Part shown: piece after piece, positions 55,545 through 64,000 of the stretch
Layout of the letters: each line of letters opens with the position of its first letter
Position numbering within the stretch: position 1 is the first letter of the stretch
Assembly: GCA_043228905.1 (NCBI GenBank)
Contig: JBHGNT010000021.1
Location: 3,720,001-3,784,000, forward strand
DNA: 64,000 nt
Reading direction: 5' to 3'
Source: Azolla caroliniana
Taxonomy: Eukaryota; Polypodiophyta
Notes under the pieces: generated by a model
Told to the model about the DNA's origin: nothing
The model's input: the letters and a program-made list of their open reading frames with translations, nothing else
The model's database searches: none
Translations under genes and position numbers: made by a program

Positions 55545-56505
55545 GACCGACGACCTCCGGCCTGAAACAGGTGCATGTGGTGTGACGCGGTTGGCCACAT
55601 CCGGAAGGACTGCGGGGACTTTGCCGAGGCGATAAGAAGCAACGTGGTGTACCTGTGGAATGGTCGGGTGCACGCTAGCGAGACCCGAAGGGCCCTGGAC
55701 CTAAATGTCGGGCCGGGAGGTATGAAAAGGCTGATGGAGGAGGCGGCGGCTCGTCACGCAGAGACTGTCCACTACTCGGCGTCAGTTGGTATTCGGGTTG
55801 GAGGTGGCGAGGCCCCGAAGAAGAACAAACCCGGGTTCTGGGCAACGATGCTAGAAGGCCTAAGGAAGGAAGAGGCGGACCGCGCGGAAAAACGGGTCCG
55901 GGAGGTGACCCGGTGGAAGAAAAGACGGGCTTCGTCGAGGCCGGTTGTCAAAACTATGAGGCGCTGGTGGAGGACAAGCGGATAGGGAAAACTGGAGGGG
56001 CCGGCCCCTCGCAACGATATGAAACTCGATCCGGGCAAAGGCGGAATGAGGTCGATGTAACCGGCGCCCAGGATAATCCCAAGAGGGGCAGGTACCGGCT
56101 GGGCACAGAAATCAAAAGATCCACGGACCTACGAAAGGTCCTGGAAGAACGAATCCTCGATAGCAAGGTGGAACTGTCCCTGAGGGAAGTGCTCGGGATA
56201 GCGAAGAAAGAGTTCCACGACTCCATCATAGACTTGGTGAAGAGGAAGAGGCTGTCGACGGAGATAGAACCGGAGAAGCCGGTGGAGGTGCGGACGACGC
56301 ACATAGAGGACATGGTGCTGGAAGACGAGTTGGCGGAAAGCCACTATTCGAGGCCGCACTGGGCCAGAGCGACCATGGAGACCCCCGTCAAGATCGGAGA
56401 TGTTCATGAACCGGTGGTGGTGTTGGTGGACCACGGTTCAGAAATCAATTTGATGTCCATGGACTTCTATAAGAAGGGGAAATGGCCGATCAACACCAAG
56501 CATGG
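55545..56505 (+). pseudogene. Element X gag 3' part and protease
   Basis: Resumes X gag after element Y. One in-frame TGA precedes the zinc knuckle CMWCDAVGHIRKDC (55574 on). A frame change near 55913 leads to VRTTHIEDMVLEDEL and the retropepsin-like VVVLVDHGSEINLMS, with Asp-His-Gly-Ser in place of Asp-Ser/Thr-Gly. It is cut after KKGKWPINTKHG by the LTR at 56506. The lineage of gag-protease matches element W's pol by context. Confidence 0.72.
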
Positions 56506-57204
56506 TGTCGTGAAGAAAACCGTCCCTTGGCACAATCAATGCATAGCAGGCGTGAACCGGCTCTTCACGTGTGCGTGCCCTTAATGTATATAATAGGGAA
56601 TTAAGTACGAAAGCATATCCGGGTAGTTAGATTCGGTAGGTAGGAAGTAAATGAGGGAGACGGCTCTCTTCTGGACGATATAAAGGAGAGGGAGACGCAG
56701 GGAGAGGGGATCGCGCATTGAGGAGGACGAAGTGATGTCGGACCGGAACCGAACGCTTCTCCTCTGTCTGTTTTCTGTTGCTCTTCTTTGGAGGTTTCGG
56801 GAGGCTCGCGCTGCTTTGAGGAACGCCCGTGTGCTTCCGGCAGCACCTCCATCCTATCCCCTTTTCGTGCGCAGACGAACAGGCATCGGCATCTGTTCGC
56901 CGGCCTGTTCGATTGTAACCGCTCGCGTGTTCTTCTGTGTACTTGTTATTCATTAATATACAAACACTTGTGTCTCCCTGTCTCTGTGTCCATTCGCGTT
57001 TTCTGTGTCGACGGGCCACGCCCCTGTGTTTCTTTGCTCATACGTGACCGGGCGTCTCTCTCCTTCTCTTTTCCCCTTCTATCATCTGCTCTTCGGTTCA
57101 AGACCCCGGTGGTCCCGCCTCGTTTCCTCACGCACGCGCGTAGTAATGTGACATCTTTGGTGAACCCGACGTGAATAGGCGGCAGAGGAGCAGAAGATGA
57201 GGGG
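56506..57204 (+). mobile_element. LTR (648 bp) plus primer site and leader stub inside X
   Basis: TGTCGTGAAGAA at 56506 to GTGACA at 57153; TATA-like GATATAAAGG near 56677. Primer site TGGTGAACCCGACGTGAAT (57158-57176) matches tRNA-Trp over 19 nt. The gag start ATGAGGGGG follows at 57197, then the sequence jumps straight into X pol. So the inserted copy kept its LTR and leader but lost everything else, along with roughly 50 codons of host protease. Confidence 0.8.
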
Positions 57205-58592
57205 GAACCCTACATTTCGGTAGCGTAAATGGAGACCAAGGTGCTGGACAACGGGTCAGCTTACGCGAGGGTCAAAAGTCAGGACGAGCGTCATTCGGTC
57301 CAGTTCCTGACAGTGCGACCGAACCACGAGTCCCTCGGTGGCGAGAACCGATAGGATTTTTAGAGAGGGCTGCCAAGGCGTGGGGCCGCGACAGTCCGGA
57401 CACTCCGGGAAAACCCCACAAATGTACAATAGAAGCGAAACCGAAGAAACCTTGTACCATAAGTAGGAAGTTTTGTTTCTCCGACAACGGAGGGTGTACG
57501 ATAGTCGGCGTCGTAGGCCGAGAAAAGACAAGGGCGGAAGAGCGACTTCGGGCGTGCGGAGTTCTCGGGCCCAACAAGGAAATCAACGGAGCTGTGGAGG
57601 CGGTCTCCTTCGACGATACCTTGGGAATACTGCGAGAGGTGGTCGGAGAGGGCCTTAAAGAGGACCGGACGATACCGGTTTGTTCAGAAGAGATGTATGA
57701 AGTCATCGCGGACTTCAGCCGAGGGCTCGAGTCGGATAGGACGGGCCGGGTTAACACGAAGTACAAGACTGTGGACCGGAAGGTAAGGCCAGTCGCGGCA
57801 CCCTTACCGGAGGGCAGCGAGTTACGAATCAAGGGAGTCGCGTCGGACCCCAGTTTACGAGATCCGGCCTGCATAGGGCACGCCTTCACCGACAGAACGC
57901 TACGGGAGCTCAAAATCGGTGGGGGCGGGTTCGTACTACCGGCGGAAGAAGACCGGTTTAGGAGTATGCTCGGAAGGCACGAGAAAGCCTTCGCATTCTC
58001 GCCGGGAGAGATCGGGTGCGTAGACTGTAACAAGAAACGTGCGGAAGCAGGTATGAAGACAGAACAGAGGAAGGAAACACCGGTTTAATGGAGAGCTTGG
58101 GCTTACACGGTATTCGCAGGAGAGACAGAGAGAGAAACACAAAAAACTATATTTCACAATAATACTCAATCTCTGTACATAAGACGTGCTCAGTGAGCAC
58201 TTTTATGCAAGTCCTAAAAGGACTGACTGAAGTACTGTTAGTACTTCAATGCTCATCAAGAGCCCCTACACTAACTCCCAAATATCTTTCTTAACGACCT
58301 CCCGGTTTACGCACTCGACCTAACCGATCGGTCCCAACCGATCCGGTCCTCGGCTTCTTCAACCGATCCGGCCGATGTTGAGCTTGTCTCTCAACATAGA
58401 CCCGGCAGTCGTGAAGCCGATGGTGATATTTACGGTAACGCATGTGCCGTGGAATCTCAAACCAATTTCGGTACCGAGAGCTCACATCCCGGAGCTGATG
58501 GAGCTATTGAGGTAGAAAGTTGATATGGGCATCCTCGAACCGTCGAGTGCCCCGTACTCGAACCGGTGGTTTACCGTACCAAAGAAGAACGG
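57205..58592 (+). pseudogene. Element X pol fragment (protease-RT linker and RT start)
   Basis: Reads PYISVA, a TAA, METKVLDNGSAYARV, then after a frame change ... RKFCFSDNGGCTIVGVVG ... EAVSFDDTLGILREVVGEG ... GSELRIKGVASDPSLRDP ... HEKAFAFSPGEIGCVD, is interrupted by the copia LTR at 58026-58396, and resumes PMVIFTVTHVPWNLKPI ... MGILEPSSAPYSNRWFTVPKKNG. The last part is the N-terminal RT region (P..R....E......GI..PS.SP....W..V.KK.G). Truncated at 58593 by the next LTR. Confidence 0.72.
58026..58396 (-). mobile_element. Ty1/copia-type solo LTR (371 bp), duplication TAGAC
   Basis: Reverse complement begins TGTTGAGAGACAAGC and ends TTTCTTGTTACA, typical copia LTR ends. TAGAC flanks it at 58021-58025 and 58397-58401; removing it restores the X pol frame. 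Contains three consecutive perfect hairpins at 58186-58247. Confidence 0.88.
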
Positions 58593-59237
58593 TGTCGTGA
58601 AGAAAACCGTCCACGAGTGGAATCAGTGCGCCGGAGCATAGGAACCGGCTCTTCATGCACGTACGCCTTGTGTTGTACATAAGAGAGAATTAGGGACATG
58701 GAAGATCCTAGGTAGGTAGATTCGGTAGGTAGGAAGTTAATAGGAAACGGCTCCCTTCTTGCCTATAAAAGGAGGGAGACGAGGAGGAGGAAGGGGATCA
58801 CGAATCAGAGAGGACGAAGTGCTGTCGGGTTGTCGGCCAAAGGCTTCTCTCTCTTCCAAACTCCATAGCTTCTTTCTGTGCAGGTTTCGGGAGGCTCGCG
58901 CTGCTTTGAGGAATGCCCGAGTGCTTCCGGCAGCACCTCCAACCTGCTCCTTTCTTTCTGTGCGTTTACGAACAGGCATCGACATCTATTCATCGGCCTG
59001 TTCGGTTGTAACCGACTTCGTGTTTTTGTTGTTTGTCTCTGTTGATATATACTTACATACCGTTGTGCCTCTCTGTGTTGTTTTCCACGCTCGCGTCTAG
59101 TGTCGAAGGGCCGTGTCCCTGTGGATCTACGCCTGCACGTAGTGGGTTCCTTCCCTTCTCCTTTCCCTATTTGCTCTTCGGTACAAGACCCCCGAGGTCC
59201 CGCCTCATTCCACGCATCCGCGAGGAGTACCTCGACA
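58593..59237 (+). mobile_element. 5' LTR (645 bp) of a second X copy (X3)
   Basis: TGTCGTGAAGAA to CTCGACA; TATA CCTATAAAAGG near 58762. Closely related to the LTR at 56506. Confidence 0.85.
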
Positions 59238-59240
59238 TCT

Positions 59241-59258
59241 TGGTGAACCCGACGTGAA
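59241..59258 (+). other. Primer-binding site of X3 (tRNA-Trp)
   Basis: TGGTGAACCCGACGTGAA, identical to that of X. Confidence 0.8.
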
Positions 59259-59280
59259 GGAGGCGGCAGAAGAGCAGAAG

Positions 59281-60323
59281 ATGAAAGGGTGGGATCTTGC
59301 GGAGGCCATGGCTTCGGCCGTGGATCGGATACTGAGCGCACGCGAGGGCTCCGACGCCCTCGACAGAGCCATTGAGGCGGTCGTCGGTACGATCGGCCGG
59401 TTCAACGGAAAGGATGCCACGAAGTATTTGGCGTCCTACGGGGCAGAAATGCTGATGCGGGACATTCCGGAAGAGAGGCGTCTTGCCGGGTTCCCTTGAG
59501 TGGCGATGCCGAGCATCCATGCGGAGGTGCTCGAGGTGCGGGCGGAGAGCCGTACCTGGGAGGAGTTCGAAGGTTGACTCCTAGAAAAATACGGGCTGGA
59601 CGACGCGCTCTGGCTTTCGAAACGGGACTTCATGGAGTGGGTGGAGTCCCCCGGCAAGGGAAGAAACGCGTCGGCACTCCTCCGGGAGTTCGAGGAACGC
59701 TTTGCACGACTTTCGGCGCTTGACCGAACCTTTCTGGATACGAGCCGGGTCCTACTGTTCGTCAAGTCGGTGGACGAGCGGGACCGGGATCAAGTCGGCT
59801 CCTTGCTGGAAACCGAAGACGGGCTGACGACCGTCTGGACGACGGTTAAGAGAGTATGTGGACGTTTCGACAAACGGCGAGAATGGGCTGACAGCGGGGC
59901 GACCGGAGCGGGCTCTGTCACAGCAAGGAAGCTTGAACCAACACCACAAGGGCAAAGGGAAGAGACCCGGGAGTGGCTCGAAACCGGTTCGGCTTCGACT
60001 GGCATGGTCAATGGCTCATCCGGAGGAGCAACGCTGGAGGAGTTGACGCGGGCGATAAAGGATCTCCAGATCGCCCAGACTCGAAGGGAAGGCGGCGAAC
60101 CGGCTCGTGACCGTCGGCAGGCAGCAGGGAACAGGTGCATGTGGTGCGACGAGGTCGGCCACATCCGGAAGGACTGTGGCGATTTCGCAGAAGCGTTCAG
60201 GAACCGGGTGGTGTACCTGTGGGAAGGCCGGGTGCACGCCGGCGACACCAGAAGGGCCCTAAACTGGAACGACGGGCGAGGAGGAATGAAGAGATTGATG
60301 GAAGAGGCAGCGGCCCGACACGT
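59281..60323 (+). pseudogene. X3 gag with zinc knuckle, broken
   Basis: Starts MKGWDLAEAMASAVDRIL and follows X gag closely. Two in-frame TGA codons (59497 and 59575) stand where X has Arg CGA and CGG. After these the frame is open through LLREFEERFARLSAL, LLFVKSVDERDRDQVG and the knuckle CMWCDEVGHIRKDC (from about 60135), then cut at EEAAARH by the W LTR. The intact junction GARDRR... here confirms where Y split X. Confidence 0.78.
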
Positions 60324-60714
60324 TGTCGTGAAGATCCGTCACTACGCGTGGATCGTGAGGCGGAACCGCCGGGGTTCTGGACCAGAAGGATTTAGAGTCG
60401 ATACAAGCTTTGGCAAGAAAGTACTTAAGATAGATTGGGAAAGAGAGAAGATGAGATTACACGATTGATTTCAAAACGAATTTCTTCCTCTTAATTTTCA
60501 TAAAAAAAACCGTGTTTTTCTCCTCCCCCTTCCCTCTTTTATAGATGCTCTCATGCATATGATGCATGTGAGGGTACAAGACATGCATAAATTGCATGTT
60601 TGCCATTGGCGCTTAAGTATTACATGTGGTGCATGCTAACCATGTCACTCATTTTAGCACTCATGGATGAGAATTTACATGTAAAAGTACAATGATAGAA
60701 ATATAATTTCAACT

Positions 60715-60838
60715 AAATACCATGGCTTAATGGTAAGTAATTTGACTCCTAACTTGGAGGTGCAAGGTTTGAATCCATACTTGTCCTCCTCCTTGTATAT
60801 GTAAATATGAATATATTTTTATATTTTTATTTTATCTA
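60715..60838 (+). mobile_element. tRNA-derived SINE-like insertion in W LTR
   Basis: TGGCTTAATGGTAAG (box A) and GGTTTGAATCC (box B) 46 bp apart, with a CTCC...GGAG arm between, followed by CCTCCTCCTTG and a T/A-rich tail. Distinct in sequence from the composite SINE near 40-41 kb. Confidence 0.5.
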
Positions 60839-60839
60839 G

Positions 60840-60958
60840 TCGCCGGTTCGCCGGATGTCGACGCCGGATACCGGTGCCGCCGCCGGATGCCGCCGGCGGA
60901 TGTCGGATGCCGACGCCGGATGCCGTCGGATCACCGGCTCCATCGCCGGTCCGGTTTT
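60840..60958. repeat. GCCGGATGC-type minisatellite
   Basis: About ten degenerate copies of CGCCGGATGC(C/G) in a very GC-rich island inside the otherwise AT-rich W LTR. Confidence 0.75.
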
Positions 60959-61400
60959 GGTTGGCCAAAACCCTTTTCGAGTAGCTAGCCACCTCCACTC
61001 TAAGTTCAAGTTACCTTGAACTCTCTATGCTCCACACATAGACACAAAGATAATATCTTTTGCTCCACCTTATATATGATGAGAGCCGTATTTGTCGTGC
61101 CTATGTGGGATATCTCACAATTTTCTCTTTTCTTTTCACAAACTTTATACCCTCATATCTTGACATTTAGTTGTCCATTTCTCGTGTAATAAAGTGCATT
61201 CGAAACCTCCATCATTTTGTACTTAGATATTAAAAATGTTATCTTCACAATTATTGTATTACGTGATTCATACTCGATTTTGTACGTTTTATGGGATTTT
61301 CACACTATTGCCGAAAATCTTCACGACATCCACCCCCACCAAACCGCACGTCCTCCGGTACGTGCCAAGAAGAGAAGAAGTGAGATTTCGGCTACGATGA

Positions 61401-64000
61401 TCAATTAGATTCCTCCATGTCTTCATTTTCATCCGGCCTATTATGTTCATCGTCGAGGTAATAGAGGTCAGGATCCTTGTCTTGTCTTTTCTTGAAAAGC
61501 TTTACTCTTTTTCCCGCAATGGGTACGGCCAACCTTGATCCGTCTAGTTCCGCAAGGTGGTATGTGGCATTCTCGTTGGCACTTGTCACCACATATGGCC
61601 CGAACCATCTTCTTGCGAACTTCCTTGTTGTACTATGTTGATTGTCAAGGGTGCTGTCGTAAACCAAAACCCAATCCCCTTCTTCAATCTTCTTGGGACG
61701 AAGTCGATGCGTGTTGTCGAACCGAACTTTGTTCTTTACTCGGGCTGCCTTCATCATCTTTCGCGCTTTTTCTAAATCTTCAGGTCTTCTTTCAAGTTGC
61801 CTTATCCGCGCCGCTAATAACTCTTCTCGGCTCATCTCGTTCCCCCACGGTATCGCTACCCATGAGGCGATCGTCCTTTCGATGGGCATAATCGGCTTTT
61901 GTCCATATATAAGCTCCGTCGGCATATACCTTGTCACCGAGCTATGTGTCGTTCTATCGGCCCACAAGGCATAGGGTAATAGTCGTGGCCAATTCCCGAC
62001 TCGACCGTCGGCATATACCCTGTCACCGAGCTATGTGTCGTTCTATCGGCCCACAAGGCATATGCCCGTACGATGGCTTTAACGATAGGTCCATGCCCTC
62101 GCTCGATCTTCCCATTTGCTTCCGGATTGTAGGCAGTCGTGAGGGAGAGTGTCACGCCTAGTCTTTCGAAGAGCTCCGTCGCTTCGTGCGCGTCCAACTC
62201 CCCTCGGTCGGCCACTATCTTCCCTACACATCCATATCGGCAAACAACATCTTCAAGTAGAAATTTGCAAACGGCTGAAGTCGTCTTATTTGTCAAGGCT
62301 CGTCCTTCCACTTGATTTGTCAAGTCTTCCCTTGCCAACGCTAAGTACTTCATTTGTCCCACTCCCATTGGCATCGAGACCAGATCCACCATCCATTTGA
62401 AGTGTATGGTGAGTGGGTATGTCGGCTTTAACTCATCACGATGACGTATATTTGAATATATTTGGCAAGTTTCGCATGTGGACACGAAATGGAGTACATC
62501 TTTGTACATGCTTGGCCACCAGTACTTCTCCTTCAATTTTTCGAACGTCGCCCATGTTCCTCTATGACCTGCCCAAGCACTCTCGTGGAATTCGGTCATC
62601 AGCGTCTCTTGCTCTTCTTTCTTTACCACCACTCGACGTGGTATTCCTGTCCTTCTTTTTGGATGTCGCCAAAGGAATCCTCCCTTCAAGAAGTATCGAT
62701 AAGCTTTCTTTCGGATTCGTAGGGCCTCCTCCTTTGTCAACGAAGCATCTGTCGTCAATGTTCTTAGGAATCTACCGATGAGTAGCCACTCTCCTTCGTA
62801 CTCGTTCTCGTTGAAGGCGTGGAGGGTTTACGTGTCCTGGTCTTCCGCCGACAATCGAGCCATCTTGAAGAAGTCGAGGGCGACATCTTCATCTTCCGAA
62901 ACCATGTTACTTCCATTTGAAAATCTTGCCCTCGAGAGAATGTCAGCCATGGCGTTCTTCTTCCCTGCGATGTGACGGATCTCTGGGTTTAAAGACTTGA
63001 TGTAGGCGATCCACCTTAGCATAGCAAGATCTGGGGTCGCACATCCCGAGACCATTCCAAGAATTGGGAGACAATCTGTCTCTATTATCACTTCTGACCC
63101 GATCAGGTAATCTTTGTCCGTCTTCACTGCCGACACAATACCCCAAAGTTCCCGCTTGACTTGGGCATATCTTTGTTGCCGTTCGCTGAGAACCTTTGCT
63201 CCGAACCAGACGGCATATCGCGCATTATCTTCACCTTCTTGATTGATGACCCACCCGATTCCGGTTGGGCTCGTATCTACGGTCACCTAAATTGGTTTCC
63301 CTTCAGCATAGTCGGCCTTCCTTAGTGCCGGAGCTTCAAGAAGCAGTTTCTTTAATCTTCGCATCGCCTCTGTGTGCTCGTCTCGCCATTCGAACTTTAT
63401 TCTTTTCTTTAGTAGTCCATATAACGGTTCGGCGACATGAGCGTAGTGAGGAATCCATATATGATAAAACGCGCACGCTCCAAGGAACCTTCGAACCTCC
63501 GTTTGGTTTTCGCATTCTTCTTTCATGTCTTGGATTGCGTTCACTTTGGATGGCGAGGGCTTTCGGCCGTATGCTCCACACAAGTGACCTACCACCAAGA
63601 TCTCCGGTTGCCCGAATGCGGATTTTTCTCCCGAAAATGTCAAATTCGCATCTTCTAGCCTTTGAAGCACCTTCTCGCAATCTTTCATATGATCCGCAAC
63701 GAACTTTCTACAACCTTCCTTATCTTTCGATTCATCTTTCTCCTCATCTGAACATCCTTTTATCGGAATATCATCCAAGAATGGCATCGTGATGTCCGGA
63801 ATGCAATCCTTCAAGACTTTATTCATGGCATTCACCATATGAGCCACCGAGTTTGTTGCGCCTTGGGGTAAGGTACACATCCGCACAAGCCCGATCGGAG
63901 TCCTCATGGTTGTAATGTCCCGACTGTCGATCGCCAATTGGAATTGGTCATATCCGGAGTAGAGATCGCCAATGGAGTAGATGGACCGGCCCGCAAACGC
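61401..64000 (-). pseudogene. Element W pol: RT, RNase H, integrase (5' end beyond window)
   Basis: From the right edge: GRSIYSIGDLYSGYDQF, LPQGATNS, the catalytic box MPFLDDIPIKG (63770 region), VVGHLCGAYG, VRRFLGACAFYHIWIPHY (RT). After an in-frame TAG (63287) come RNase H TVDTSPTGIGWV, ELWGIVSAV, ETDCLPIL, HIAGKKNAMADILSR. A TAA (62828) follows, then integrase: HESAWAGHRGT with CETCQ zinc motif, MVDLVSMP, IVADRGELD, GKIERGH. A tandem duplication near 61919-62063 shifts the frame; the C-terminal part ends 61401. FLDD replaces the common YLDD. Probably the same lineage as X. Not functional as read. Confidence 0.82.
61919..62063 (-). repeat. 88-bp-step duplication in W integrase
   Basis: TATGTGTCGTTCTATCGGCC and flanks (about 57 bp) occur at 61920-61976 and 62008-62064, encoding ALWADRTTHSSVT twice in two frames. 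Confidence 0.88.

Larger units (their letters stand above)
60324..61328 (-). mobile_element. Element W 3' LTR (1005 bp)
   Basis: Bounded by 12-bp perfect inverted repeats TGTCGTGAAGAT / ATCTTCACGACA and by the polypurine tract (minus strand GGTGGGGGTGGA) at 61329-61340. Preceded by ACGT at 60320-60323. Longer and more AT-rich than X/Y LTRs because it carries a SINE-like insertion and a GC-rich minisatellite. Confidence 0.7.

Noticed and set aside
60715-60800. Functional tRNA gene
   Set aside because: Has A and B boxes but no pairing acceptor stem and a 6-nt-like anticodon loop; better read as a SINE head.

Overview
The window reads as nuclear DNA of a land plant. Genes have many short exons with GT-AG introns, and two of the three spliced genes have plastid-type products (a SecA1 translocase and an alpha/beta hydrolase with a plastid-like leader). 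The flanks are AT-rich with many AG/CT and GT microsatellites, and the right third is a nest of LTR retrotransposons. The intact-looking Ty3/gypsy chromovirus has a pol of the fungal/bryophyte-lycophyte type (Tf1/sushi/Tcn1-like) rather than one of the usual angiosperm clades. This makes a non-flowering plant (fern, lycophyte or moss) my best guess, but that is inference.

Layout. 1-1433: 5' part of a WVD2-like/TPX2-domain microtubule protein gene, minus strand, running off the left edge. 4622-9864: a 66/107-bp tandem array, a TATA box, and an 8-exon alpha/beta-hydrolase gene (392 codons). 9865-18830: gene-poor, with remnants of a Ty1/copia RT and two LINE tails. 19079-28617: chloroplast SecA1 in 20 exons (1023 residues, every phase closes; one intron has a GC donor). 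31808-33427 and 37551-39173: two intronless BCS1/AATP1-type AAA-ATPases arranged tail to tail. The minus-strand copy is flanked by a 1.27-kb direct repeat carrying tRNA-derived SINE pieces.

42676-64000 is a nested retrotransposon cluster that can be unpicked from target-site duplications. A GC-rich Ty3/gypsy-like family (element X: LTR, primer site matching tRNA-Trp, gag, zinc knuckle, protease, start of pol) is split at 44249/55540 by a reverse-oriented relative (element Y, 4-bp duplication CCGT) that encodes only a gag-like protein. Y was hit by a solo LTR of the same family (duplication ACGT) and by a chromovirus (46809-52497, duplication GCCGC). Further right, X carries a fused LTR-leader insertion, a copia solo LTR (duplication TAGAC), and a second X copy (LTR plus gag), itself hit by element W, whose minus-strand pol (RT, RNase H, integrase) runs off the right edge.

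Most unusual: the chromovirus lacks a tRNA primer site. The 12 bases next to its 5' LTR are instead perfectly complementary to the predicted first bases of its own transcript, the signature of Tf1-type self-priming. Also notable are the gag-only element Y, a composite SINE with two opposed tRNA-like modules, loss of the arginine finger in one AAA-ATPase, and three consecutive perfect hairpins in a copia LTR.
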